Positions 1 through 10,158 of a stretch of DNA of 64,000 bases are shown piece after piece. Every line of letters starts with the position of its first letter. The first letter of the stretch is position 1. The position numbers and the translations under genes were made by a program. This DNA is from Spinacia oleracea (taxonomy: Eukaryota; Streptophyta; Magnoliopsida; Caryophyllales; Amaranthaceae), in assembly GCF_020520425.1 (NCBI RefSeq), contig NC_079490.1, positions 6,510,001 through 6,574,000 on the forward strand, written 5' to 3'. The notes under the pieces were generated by a model. The model was given only the letters and a program-made list of their open reading frames with translations, was not told the DNA's origin and searched no databases.

Positions 1-29
1 TACTTGGACCAAGGGCATTATTTCCTTCA
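1..29 (-). repeat. Copia-1 3' LTR, terminal 29 bases
   Basis: These bases match the right end of the complete LTR at 9062-9090 and of the related LTR at 40981-41009. On the minus strand they begin TGAAGGAAATA, the LTR start. The rest of this LTR lies before the window. Confidence 0.9.
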
Positions 30-40
30 GTCTCCCACTT
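30..40 (-). promoter_or_regulatory. Copia-1 polypurine tract
   Basis: On the minus strand this reads AAGTGGGAGAC directly before the LTR start, the usual place and composition of the plus-strand primer of a copia element. The same sequence sits at 41010-41020 next to the related LTR. Confidence 0.75.
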
Positions 41-893
41 GTCCTTAGGGACAAGTGTGCATTTCCTAATTCCTTTGTCGCTCGATGCTTGCTCTTGAAC
101 ATAAGGTAAGAGTTGTCATCCTTATTATGTCCAGAGGTGTTCCTCGGTTTCAGAGTTCAACTGATCAAATAAACAGATAATCATAGCCTATGATTCATCC
201 GAGCACGGCCATGCATTTCACAGTTTCTAGCTCTCCGAGTGGCCTTGTACAACTTTTAAGCATCTCATCCCGATTTATGGGAGGACAATCCCAATCTTGC
301 GATCTTGAGATTAGACTTCGTTTGATAGGTGATTACCTGAGCGTTGCCTTTATAGCCTCCTTTTACGGTGCGACGGTTGGTCAACGTCAAAGCAACCAGT
401 TCTCAAACAAGTAATCTCAAATCACTCAGGTATTGAGGATTTAGTGTCTAATAATTTAATGAAATTTACTTATGACAGACTTTCATCTCTTACAGTAAAG
501 TTTCATAGGTCTTGTCCGATACTAGTCTTCCCAAAGTAAGTATCTATGCAAATGATTATGACATTGCCATGTCCACATAGTTCAAGAAACAGAACTACTA
601 GTCATCTTGCACTCTAATCGTCTAACGTTTTCTACGCGTCCAATTTTATAGAAAACTCCGATTAGGGACCATTTTCAACCTTTGACATTCAAGTTCACTT
701 GATAGACATTTCTTAGTCACAGGACTGGTCCTGACAGTCTATCTTGAATATATCGTCAAGTTGAAGGGACTCATCATTTAATAAACCACAAATTAAATGG
801 AAAAATGAATTTCTTTCATTTATTGTGAATGATTAACCAATAATGTTTTACAAAGATTTAAACTCTAAAACTTTAAAACATTAAACAGAGACA
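41..893 (-). other. Copia-1 3' untranslated region
   Basis: Non-coding stretch between the end of pol and the polypurine tract. Positions 30 to about 780 are almost identical to 41010-41760 next to the second copy, so this part belongs to the element family. A short open frame here (190-414) is preserved in both copies only because the DNA is nearly identical; nothing suggests a protein. Confidence 0.7.
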
Positions 894-3590
894 TCAAAGC
901 CATTCTCCAATATGCTTGATTCCCATAGCTGCAGTGTGCGAGTTGTGCTTCGCTTGCGGCAGAGGTTTAGTTAATGGATCTGATATGTTGTCATCAGTTC
1001 CAATTTTGCTTATCTCGACTTCTTTTCTTTCAACGAACTCTCGTAGAAGGTGAAATCTACGAAGTACATGCTTGACTCTCTGGTGGTGTCTAGGCTCTTT
1101 TGCCTGTGCAATAGCTCCGTTATTATCACAATACAGGGCTATTGGTCCTTTAATGGAGGGGACTACACCAAGTTCTCCTATGAACTTCCTTAGCCATATA
1201 GCTTCCTTTGCTGCTTCATGTGCAGCAATGTACTCCGCTTCAGTTGTAGAATCCGCAATGGTGCTTTGCTTAGCACTTTTCCAGCTTACTGCTCCTCCGT
1301 TGAGGCAGAAGACAAACCCAGACTGTGATCTGAAATCATCTTTGTCGGTTTGGAAACTTGCGTCCGTATAGCCTTTAACAATTAATTCATCATCTCCACC
1401 ATAGACCAGGAAGTCATCTTTGTGCCTTTTCAGGTACTTCAGAATGTTCTTGGCAGTAGTCCAATGTGCCTCTCCTGGGTCTGACTGGTATCTGCTCGTA
1501 GCACTGAGTGCGTACGCAACATCCGGGCGTGTACATATCATAGCATACATTATTGAACCAATCAATGATGCATATGGAATCCCATTCATTCGTCTACGCT
1601 CATCAAGTGTTTTTGGGCACTGAGTCTTGCTTAGAGTCATTCCATGAGACATGGGTAGGTAGCCTCGCTTGGAGTCCGCCATCTTGAACCTATCAAGCAC
1701 CTTATTGATATAAGTGCTTTGACTAAGTCCAATCATCTTTTTAGATCTATCTCTGTAAATCTTGATGCCCAATATGTACTGTGCTTCTCCTAGATCCTTC
1801 ATCGAAAAACATTTCCCAAGCCAAATCTTGACAGAGTTCAACATAGGAATGTCATTTCCGATAAGCAATATGTCGTCGACATATAATACTAGGAAAGCAA
1901 TTTTGCTCCCACTGACCTTCTTGTATACACAAGATTCGTCTGCGTTCTTGATGAAACCAAAGTCACTGACTGCTTCATCAAAACGTATATTCCAGCTCCT
2001 GGATGCCTGCTTCAATCCGTAGATTGACTTCTTTAGCTTGCATACCTTTTTAGCATTCTTTGGATCCTCAAAACCTTCAGGCTGTGTCATAAACACAGTT
2101 TCTGTTAAAACGCCGTTTAAGAAAGCAGTTTTGACATCCATCTGCCATATTTCGTAATCGTAATATGCAGCGATTGCTAACATTATCCGAATAGACTTTA
2201 GCATTGCAACTGGTGAAAAGGTTTCATCGTAATCCACACCGTGGACTTGCCTGTAACCTTTTGCAACCAATCTAGCTTTGAAAACTTCAAGTTTCCCATC
2301 CTTGTCCTTTTTCAGTTTGAAAACCCATTTGCTTCCAATGGCTTGGTAGCCATCTGGCAAATCGACCAAATCCCATACTTGGTTTTCAGACATGGAGTCT
2401 AATTCAGATTGCATGGCTTCTTGCCACTGCTTGGAGCTAGGGCTCGTCATAGCTTGCTTGTAAGTCGCAGGTTCATCACTTTCAAGTAATAGAACGTCAT
2501 AGCTCTCGTTCGTCAAAATACCTAAGTACCTTTCCGGTTGAGATCTATATCTTTGCGATCTACGCGGGGTAACATTTCTAGATTGACCATGATTCTCACC
2601 AGATTCTTCTAAAGATCTCTGAGTTTCATCCTGGATGTCATCTTGAGCATTCTCTAGAGTTTGTTGTTCGACTCGAATTTCTTCGAGGTCTACTTTTCTC
2701 CCACTTGTCATTTTGGAAATGTGATCCTTCTCCAAAAAGACACCATCTCGAGCAACAAATACTTTGTTCTCAGATGTATTGTAGAAGTAATACCCCTTTG
2801 TTTCCTTTGGATAGCCCACAAGGATACATTTGTCAGATTTTGGATGAAGTTTGTCTGAAATTAATCGTTTGACGTATACTTCACATCCCCAAATCTTAAG
2901 AAAAGACACATTTGGAGGCTTTCCAAACCATAATTCGTATGGAGTCTTTTCGACAGCTTTAGACGGAGCTCTATTTATAGTGAGTGCAGCTGTATTTAGT
3001 GCATGTCCCCAAAATTCTAATGGAAGTTCGGCCTGACCCATCATTGACCTGACCATGTCTAGCAAGGTTCTGTTCCTCCGTTCTGACACACCGTTCCATT
3101 GTGGTGTTCCAGGAGGAGTCAATTCTGATAGAATTCCACATTCTTTCAGATGGTCATCAAATTCATAGCTCAGATGTTCACCGCCTCTATCAGACCGCAG
3201 TGCCTTTATCTTCTTGCCTAATTGATTCTCTACTTCACTCTGAAATTCCTTGAATTTGTCAAAGGATTCAGACTTATGCTTCATTAGGTAGACATAACCA
3301 TACCTACTGAAGTCATCAGTGAAAGTGATAAAGTAGCTGAAACCACCTCTAGCATTTGTACTCATTGGTCCACATACATCTGTATGGATTAAACCCAATA
3401 GTTCATTTGCTCTTTCTCCAACTTTAGAGAAAGGTTGCTTTGTCATTTTGCCAAGTAAACATGATTCGCATTTACCATAATCCTCTAAGTCAAATGGTTC
3501 TAGAATTCCTTCCCTTTGAAGTCTTTCCAAGCGTTTCAAGTTTATATGGCCTAATCGACAATGCCACAGATAGGTGAGATCTGAATCATC
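894..3590 (-). CDS. pol: Copia-1 pol: integrase, reverse transcriptase, RNase H
   Basis: C-terminal two thirds of a Ty1-copia polyprotein, about 880 residues. In order: the end of the integrase zinc-binding HHCC module (HCRLGH, then CESC); the integrase core with the DDE residues in the contexts HTDVCGP, RSDRGGEH and WNGVSERRN; the RT with [26 protein letters not shown] and an intact YVDD catalytic box; and RNase H with YTDASF, STTEAEY and YCDNNGA. The frame is open to its natural end after GEWL. It is one base out of register with gag, with the break near a run of six A residues around 3590-3597. Plant copia elements normally make one gag-pol frame, so the break is probably a small indel (or a sequencing error) and not programmed shifting. 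Confidence 0.92.
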   Translation of the reverse strand, partial: DDSDLTYLWHCRLGHINLKRLERLQREGILEPFDLEDYGKCESCLLGKMTKQPFSKVGERANELLGLIHTDVCGPMSTNARGGFSYFITFTDDFSRYGYVYLMKHKSESFDKFKEFQSEVENQLGKKIKALRSDRGGEHLSYEFDDHLKECGILSELTPPGTPQWNGVSERRNRTLLDMVRSMMGQAELPLEFWGHALNTAALTINRAPSKAVEKTPYELWFGKPPNVSFLKIWGCEVYVKRLISDKLHPKSDKCILVGYPKETKGYYFYNTSENKVFVARDGVFLEKDHISKMTSGRKVDLEEIRVEQQTLENAQDDIQDETQRSLEESGENHGQSRNVTPRRSQRYRSQPERYLGILTNESYDVLLLESDEPATYKQAMTSPSSKQWQEAMQSELDSMSENQVWDLVDLPDGYQAIGSKWVFKLKKDKDGKLEVFKARLVAKGYRQVHGVDYDETFSPVAMLKSIRIMLAIAAYYDYEIWQMDVKTAFLNGVLTETVFMTQPEGFEDPKNAKKVCKLKKSIYGLKQASRSWNIRFDEAVSDFGFIKNADESCVYKKVSGSKIAFLVLYVDDILLIGNDIPMLNSVKIWLGKCFSMKDLGEAQYILGIKIYRDRSKKMIGLSQSTYINKVLDRFKMADSKRGYLPMSHGMTLSKTQCPKTLDERRRMNGIPYASLIGSIMYAMICTRPDVAYALSATSRYQSDPGEAHWTTAKNILKYLKRHKDDFLVYGGDDELIVKGYTDASFQTDKDDFRSQSGFVFCLNGGAVSWKSAKQSTIADSTTEAEYIAAHEAAKEAIWLRKFIGELGVVPSIKGPIALYCDNNGAIAQAKEPRHHQRVKHVLRRFHLLREFVERKEVEISKIGTDDNISDPLTKPLPQAKHNSHTAAMGIKHIGEWL

Positions 3591-4860
3591 CTTTTTTGGC
3601 CTTTTTGGTATTTATGTTATATACTTGTTTGTCGTGATCTAATAAATAAAGTCCATTGACTAATCTAGCAGATCCATAAAACATCTCTTTAAAATAAAAC
3701 GAACAACTATTGTCTTTTATTATAAAGGAAAATCCCTTAGCATCTAAGCAAGAAACTGAAATGATGTTTTTAGTAAGACTTGGAACATGGAAACATTCTT
3801 CCAGTTCCAAAACTAGCCCGGAGGGCAACGACAAATAGTAAGTTCCTACAGCTAATGCAGCAATCCGTGCTCCATTTCCCACTCGTAGGTCGACTTCACC
3901 CTTGCTTAACTTTCTACTTCTTCTTAGTCCCTGTGGATTGGAACATAAGTGTGAGCCACAACCAGTATCTAATACCCAAGAAGTTGAATTAGCAAGTATA
4001 CAGTCTATAACGAAAATACCTGAAGATGGAACGACTGTTCCGTTCTTCTGATCTTCCTTTAGCTTCAAGCAATCTCTCTTCCAATGCCCCTTCTTCTTGC
4101 AGTAGAAGCATTCGGATTCAGAAGTGGGTTGACTGACCTTCCTCTTTGCAGATTTGGCGCCAGTTTGCTTAGTTGGGCTGGCCTTGTTGCCACCTTTCTT
4201 AGCATTCCTCTTCTTTCCAGATTTCTTGAACTTGCCCCCACGCACCATAAGCACATCCTGCTTATCACTTTTGAGCGTCTTTTCAGCGGTCTTCAGCATA
4301 CCGTGAAGCTCAGTGAGCGTTTTGTCCAGACTATTCATACTGTAGTTCAGTTTGAACTGATCATACCCGCTATGAAGAGAATGGAGGATGGTGTCTATAG
4401 CCATTTCCTGAGAAAATTGCTGATCCAGCCGACTCATATTCTCAATGAGTCCAATCATTTTGAGAACATGTGGACTTACGGGCTCGCCTTTCTTAAGCTT
4501 GGTCTCAAGAATTTGCCTATGAGTCTCGAATCTTTCGACTCGAGCCAGATCTTGGAACATGTTCTTCAACTCACTGATGATTGTGAAAGCATCTGAGTTG
4601 ATGAACGTTTTCTGCAGATCCGCACTCATGGTGGCGAGCATTAGACATTTCACATCCTTGTTGGCATCAATCCAACGATTGAGGGCAGCCTGAGTGACCC
4701 CGTCGCCAGGAGCTTCGGGCATCGCCTCATCTAGGACATACTCCTTTTCTTCCTGCATAAGAACTATTTGCAAGTTCCTTTGCCAGTCAAGGAAGTTTTT
4801 CCCGTTCAACTTCTCCTTTTCGAGAATTGATCGAATGTTGAATGAATTGTTGTTTGCCAT
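3586..4860 (-). CDS. gag: Copia-1 gag and protease
   Basis: Gag makes the particle shell and the aspartic protease cleaves the polyprotein. I place the start at the ATG at 4860 (MANNNSF), because the upstream in-frame ATG at 4902 adds only a hydrophobic leader unlike gag. A CCHC zinc knuckle (CFYCKKKGHWKRDC) follows a Lys-rich tract, and the protease active site is DTGCGSH. The frame closes at 3586 right after a Lys-rich stretch, one base out of frame with the integrase that follows. Apart from that break no stop is seen. Confidence 0.9.
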   Translation of the reverse strand: MANNNSFNIRSILEKEKLNGKNFLDWQRNLQIVLMQEEKEYVLDEAMPEAPGDGVTQAALNRWIDANKDVKCLMLATMSADLQKTFINSDAFTIISELKNMFQDLARVERFETHRQILETKLKKGEPVSPHVLKMIGLIENMSRLDQQFSQEMAIDTILHSLHSGYDQFKLNYSMNSLDKTLTELHGMLKTAEKTLKSDKQDVLMVRGGKFKKSGKKRNAKKGGNKASPTKQTGAKSAKRKVSQPTSESECFYCKKKGHWKRDCLKLKEDQKNGTVVPSSGIFVIDCILANSTSWVLDTGCGSHLCSNPQGLRRSRKLSKGEVDLRVGNGARIAALAVGTYYLSLPSGLVLELEECFHVPSLTKNIISVSCLDAKGFSFIIKDNSCSFYFKEMFYGSARLVNGLYLLDHDKQVYNINTKKAKKG

Positions 4861-6304
4861 ATTAAAACTACAATTGAAAAGAATAAACAAATAAATAACC
4901 ATTCACAGTTTCTCTTAATAAACTTAAATTCTAGCATACATGCATAATTCAATGTTTATTAAGCATTTTATTCAAGTTATTTGTTCCGGCAGGTGTGAAT
5001 AAAATGATTCCAAGATCCTAAAATCATTGAAGAACTAAGCACAGTTTGTCGACTTAATCCTAGAACATCTTAGGTAAGCAAAAGCCTTTTGCTAATAGTC
5101 TAGAAACTATTCTTGGTTGATAGGTACGTCTAAGAACTTATTAGGTAAACCTATCGAATTTGCCACGACATAAAAGGACTCCTTACTTATATCGTTGAGT
5201 TTCACCAAAACTAACATGTACTCACAATTATTTGTGTACCTTGCCCCTTTAGGACCAATAAGTAACACCTCGCTGAGCGAAAACTATTACTAGATTGATG
5301 TAAAGGATATCCAAGCAAGTGTATATTTTGGCATGGCACCTTTTAACTCAATTTTTTTAAGTTTGGAACTTAAGGCTCTTACTATGTTGGTTAGATTTTA
5401 AGTGAACTAAAATCCTTAATCATGCAACATAATCAAGCTTTTGATCTCATGCATTTTAAGACATATTTAAAGCAATAAATAACTTAAAACATGCATAAGA
5501 TATTTGTGATCTAGTATGGCCCGACTTCATCTTGAAGCTTTGACTTCAAAGTCCGTCTTGAAAATCTCCGTGGGAGGCACCATTTTCTTCAAATAGGATA
5601 AGCTATAACTAATTACAACTATTTGATGGTACGCAGACCATATTTGAATTGAAAAATAACTTTGGTACTTTAGACCAATTACATTCAAATTAATGGTACG
5701 CAGACCATATTTTCTATCCTATTTGGGCCATACTAGTCACTTCATAACCTGCAAAACAGTACATATACAATATATACCATTCACCCATTCATTATCATGA
5801 ATGGCCCACATAGCTGGTTAGTAAAACACATTATGCATCACGTAAACATTTGCAGCAATTAATCAAGGGCACCAATAATCTACCAATTATTCAGTCCTTA
5901 TTAATTCTAATCGAGTTGTTTTAACCTTAAGGATTTGTAGACCTAATCAAGAGTTTATGACTAAAAAGCGCTCCCACTCAAACCAATAAATTCATATGCT
6001 TTACTAATTTTAAACATAAAATTGTATTTCTAGTCTAACCGGAAACATACAAATTTAATTAAAATTTAAAGCTCATATAAATTTATAATTGAATCCAAAA
6101 ATTTAATTTAATTTCAGTCGCATTTAAATTAATTCATGATTTTAATTTTAGTAAAATAATTAGAATAAATTCCATTTATTATAATTATAATATTCAAAAT
6201 TAAAATCCAAGAAATTAATTCAAATTATTAATTTTAAAATTAATTAAAATTACGTGAACTGAAATTTTCAAATTAAACATTCAAAACGATCTAATCGTAA
6301 CGCA

Positions 6305-6925
6305 AACACCCTACGCGTTGCACGCCCATGGGCCGTACGCACACAGCCATTGCTGGCCATGTGCGCGCAGCCCATGCGCCCGTTGCATAGCTGCTGCTGT
6401 CCTATCGCAAGCCTCCGCACAGCGCCCCATCGCACGCGAGCTATCGCTCGCAGTGCGCGCGCGCGAGATCGCTCGCTGGGCGCGCTGGCTCGCTCGCTGA
6501 GCGCGCGAGCCATCGCTCGCTGGGGCGCGACATCGCTCGCTGGGCGAGCGACATCGCGCGCTGCGCGCGCGAGCCATCGCTCGCTGGGGCGCGACATCGC
6601 TCGCTGGGCGAGCGACATCGCGCGCTGCGCGCGCGAGCAGTGCTGGGCGCAGCGCTCGTGGCACGCGAGCTTGCGCTCGCTGCGCGCGAGGCTGCGCGCA
6701 CTTGTGCGAGGCAGCGCGCGTTGTGGCGCAGCTCGCTTGCTGCCCACACGCGACTGCCTTGGCTCGCCCTTCGCCCATGCCCATTCGTTCATTGCTCGTG
6801 GCACACGACACAAGGCAGGGCTGCTGCCTTGTGCTCGTGCACTACGCCCTTGCTCATTGCATTCGTGCCGCACGGGCGACGAGCTCCCTTGCTCGTCGTC
6901 GCATGCCCGCATTATACAACACCCC
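6305..6925. repeat. GC-rich, CpG-dense tandem repeat block in Copia-1 leader
   Basis: Sharp island of G+C in AT-rich surroundings, built from variants of GCTCGCTGGGCGCG and CATCGCTCGC. An approximately 64-bp unit occurs twice in a row (from about 6501 and 6565). Overlapping open frames in four frames encode Arg/Ala/Ser-rich low-complexity strings, which is what such repeats give by chance. Confidence 0.85.
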
Positions 6926-7691
6926 TTAAGGGTAACACGAAGCGTCCATTGCTTCGTGCGTGCAAGTTATTTGAACGAATCGCATAAAATTTTAAAATTT
7001 ATATTTAAAATTAATGACAAATTAATAAATATTATTAATTTCATAATTTTAGGGCGAAAAAATCGAAAATTTATTATCCAATTGATTTCCGATTGATATG
7101 GATTCAAGTCTAGGTCATAAAAATTTAAAATTTATCGTAAATTTACAATTTTTATGGTGGTTTTTAATCATAGGTTTCTAATTAAATTACAATTAATTAT
7201 GAAAATCAAATTAATTCTAAATTATTCTAATTTTCAACAAATTAATCATAATTACAAATTAGATTGCATAATTAACAAGACTAGGCATTCAAACTTGTTA
7301 AACATATGCAGTAGGTCAATCAAAAATTCAAGATTTATCAACAGGAATCGCAAATATTTAATTTAACATCTTAAATTTACGAAATTTTGCATTCGAAAAA
7401 CTAAAACCTTCGAAAAGTCATAGTTAGGCTTCGAATTTGAGAATTCTGGGTTCGGCAGAAAAATAGTATTTTTGTCAAAATTTTAGAATGCCTTTTACAT
7501 GCGGAATTGACACAAAAATCACTCAATTCGGATGAGTGATGAAGAAACTGCCGAAAAACTGCGTACATATAATTAAATAAACGCAATTTGCAATTAATTA
7601 ACAATTACGAAAATTAATCACCCCTTTTAATTCTTGCAAATTTGTAATATTTAACCATGTTCATGCAATTTAGATTATGAAAATAATAAGG

Positions 7692-7705
7692 GGCTCGTGA
7701 TACCA
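7692..7705 (-). promoter_or_regulatory. Copia-1 primer-binding site (tRNA-iMet type)
   Basis: On the minus strand this reads TGGTATCACGAGCC just inside the 5' LTR. It resembles the initiator-Met tRNA 3' end complement TGGTATCAGAGC, with an extra C after TGGTATCA and a spacer base next to the LTR. Confidence 0.75.
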
Positions 7706-8064
7706 CTGTTAGGTTATGATACATATGACACTACATAGATCATGCGGAAACAACCATTAACCCAGGACAACATATTATTTACACATAATCATATAGCATA
7801 ATTTAGATGCATACTCTTTGTTGCGTGCCCTCCCTAGCTGCGCCCGAACCGAACAAGAACAAGTCTTTTAGGACTCCAAGTGTCGCCCCTCCGTAGATAG
7901 TCCACAGCACGTCCGGATCCGCCTTAAGATTGACCAACTAGAATCGCCCTTAAGGTACTAGAAAATTTCGGCACTTTTGAGCAAGATGTGTGTTTGATTT
8001 TCTCTCAAAAAACTCACTTTTGAATACTTTGAAACTTGTGTATAAATTATGACCCCTAGGCCTT

Positions 8065-8072
8065 TATTTATA
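8065..8072 (-). promoter_or_regulatory. TATA box in Copia-1 LTR
   Basis: Minus-strand TATAAATA in the LTR, in a position suitable for starting the retroelement transcript. The related LTR has the same element at 39932-39939. Confidence 0.5.
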
Positions 8073-8454
8073 GAGTTATGGAAAAGGAATCGTAATCCTA
8101 GTAGGATGCGAATTAATTGGAATTAGAATCCTACATGAATTCTATTTAATTAATTTATCCAATTAGGAATAGAAATTTAATCATACACTGACTCTTGTAG
8201 ATTCAGGAATCACGCATGAGCACAAACTCACACACACACGGCAGCCACAAGGGCTGCCCATGCGCGTGCGAGCAGCAGCCCGCGCAGCACGGCCCACGCA
8301 GCCGTGGCCCTTGGCGCGCGCTGGGCCTGCCTTGCGGTAGGCCTGGCCGCTGCCTTGGCTGGGCTTGTGGCGCGCATGCTTGCTGGGCGATGGCCCCGGC
8401 TTCGTGCTGGGCCTTCGTCCGGCAAGCCTCGTCCGATGCTAATTCGTACGATAC

Positions 8455-8775
8455 GCTTCCGATTAAATTTCCATTTCCGGAATCTATTTCCGATACGAAC
8501 AATATTTAACATTTCCGATTCCGGAATTAATTTCCGTTTCGAACAAATATTTAATATTTCCGTTTCCTGAATTATTTTCCGATTCCTGCAATATTTCCGA
8601 TTCTGACAATATTTCCGTTTCCGGTAATATTTCCGATTCTGGTAATATTTCCATTTCCAATAATATTTTCCGATACGTACCATGTTTCCGTTTCCGGCAA
8701 CATCTACGACTTGGATAATATTCATATTTCCGATTCGATCCATATTTCCGTTTCCGGCAATATCATCGTTTCCGG
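8455..8775. repeat. Degenerate TTTCCG short tandem repeats in Copia-1 LTR
   Basis: Successive variants of AATATTTCCGATTCCGG and AATATTTCCGTTTCCGG, about 15-20 bp each, over 300 bp in the U3-side of the LTR. The same block lies at 40375-40695 in the second LTR. Confidence 0.8.
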
Positions 8776-9090
8776 AGTATTCATTTCTTGCCTGTGACGA
8801 TCTTAGCTCCCACTGAAACCAAGATCCGTCGGTTCCGAATATTCATAGATGGAGTATTTAATGCCATTAAATACTTGATCCGTTTACGTACTATTTGTGT
8901 GACCCTACGGGTTCAGTCAAGAGTAAGCTGTGGATTAATATCATTAATTCCACTTGAACTGAAGCGGCCTCTAGCTAGGCATTCAGCTCACTTGATCTCA
9001 CTGAATTATTAACTTGTTAATTAATACTGAACCGCATTTATTAGACTTAACATAGAATGCATACTTGGACCAAGGGCATTATTTCCTTCA

Positions 9091-10158
9091 AAGAGTATAC
9101 TTGATATTCCCCTCTCACAACGGTGGCCAAAGGATCGGCAGTATTGGTGGCCTACATCAAACGGAATGTATACTGTTCGGTCAGCTTACTGGCTTGGCAT
9201 GTTGGGCCACACTCGAGCTTGGCAGCTACAATTTGGTGCCCACGAATCAGACCTGTGGCAGCTGGTATGGAAACTAGGTGGTCCACCGAAACTGAGCCAT
9301 TTTATCTGGCGAGCGTGTAAGGGGAGTCTAGCAACAATGGGTGTCCTCTTTAGACGGCATATCAAACCCACACAGGGGTGCTCGATTTGTGGGGCGGGTG
9401 ATGAAACCATCATACACGCACTCTTCGAATGTAAGCATGCCCGTGTAATTTGGGAGCACAGCGAGTTTCTAGATGTGCTACATGATGCTCCTGGCACTAC
9501 TTTCGCGGAGAGGTTTGAATGGGTGGCTAGCAGAGTGGACAAGGAGAAGCTGCGAACCTTTGCAGCCCTGACGTGGGCTGTATGGTGCTGCAGAAACAAA
9601 GAAGTTTTCGAGTCGGTGATTGTGGAACCCATAAGTGTGGCATCTGGTTTCGTAAAGCTGGTCTATGATTATTGTGCCTACAATGCTAAGGTGTGTATGC
9701 AAGCTTCCCCATCTGTTGTTCCTTCGTTGGGGCACTGGACTCCTCCTTCTTATGGGAGGGTCAAGGTTAATGTGGATGCTCACATTCATGGTGGTGGTGG
9801 AGTATGCTTTGGCGTAGTGATAAGGGACGGTATGGGTCAGTTGTGTGCGGCTGCGGTGAAGAGGATTGAGGCGAGTTGGTCTGTGGAGATGGCTGAATCA
9901 GGGGCAGCGCTGTATGGCATGTCGTTGGCGAAAAGATTGGGGTACAACAACATTGTTCTGGAAAGTGATGCTCTTAATATTGTCCGAACGATTGTGCAGA
10001 AATGTGAGGGTGTATCCCCTATTTATCTATTGTATGATGATATTGCAAGGGCTAGCAGCTCCTTCACTTCTTTCTCCTGTACCCACGTTCGTAGGATGGG
10101 CAACACAATTGCCCACTTAGTTGCTAGGTGGAATGCCGAAGTTGGGAAATACACCAAA
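9091..10158 (+). pseudogene. LINE (L1-type) ORF2 C-terminal fragment
   Basis: An open frame runs from 9091 without stop into the next element. It encodes the 3' part of a plant non-LTR retrotransposon ORF2: a reverse-transcriptase zinc-binding segment (Y-TVRSAYW, then SHFIWRACKGSL, CSICGAGDETIIHALFEC) and an RNase H-like RVT_3 domain (VNVDAHIHGGGGVCFGVVIRD, then ESDALNIV and NTIAHLVARW). The endonuclease and RT domains are missing: the left end is cut exactly at the Copia-1 LTR and the right end at the Gypsy-1 LTR. The frame itself has no stop, so the LINE was fairly recent when it was broken. Confidence 0.88.

Larger units (their letters stand above)
4861..7706 (-). other. Copia-1 long 5' leader
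   Basis: About 2.8 kb lie between gag and the primer-binding site, unusually long for a copia leader. It is AT-rich except for the GC-rich block listed separately, and no convincing protein is encoded on either strand. The open frames at 6268-7096 come from GC-rich repeats. Confidence 0.7.
1..9090 (-). mobile_element. Copia-1, Ty1-copia LTR retrotransposon (3' LTR cut by window edge)
   Basis: Minus-strand element. From right to left it has a 5' LTR (9090-7707), a primer-binding site (7705-7692), a long leader with a GC-rich block, gag-protease (4860-3586), integrase-RT-RNase H (about 3590-894), a 3' untranslated part, a polypurine tract (40-30) and the last 29 bases of the 3' LTR (29-1). The domain order PR-INT-RT-RH defines Ty1-copia. 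The LTR begins TGAAGG and ends CTAACA on the minus strand. The element interrupts a LINE reading frame at 9091, so it is younger than that LINE. The target-site duplication cannot be tested because the left flank is outside the window; the right flank starts aagag. A single frame break between gag and pol is the main visible defect. Confidence 0.93.
7707..9090 (-). repeat. Copia-1 5' LTR
   Basis: 1384 bp, bounded by TG..CA on the minus strand, next to a primer-binding site on its left and interrupting LINE sequence on its right. It shares its whole architecture with the LTR at 39577-41009: a short tandem TTTCCG region, a GC-rich segment at 8210-8440 and a TATA box at 8065-8072. Confidence 0.92.

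Noticed and set aside
190..414. 74-codon frame repeated at 41170
   Set aside because: Same DNA in two copies of a retroelement 3' region; no domain, and conserved at DNA level generally.
6268..7096. Long overlapping frames on both strands in the GC-rich block
   Set aside because: Four frames are open at once and the products are Arg/Ala/Ser-rich repeats; a by-product of GC-rich DNA without stops.
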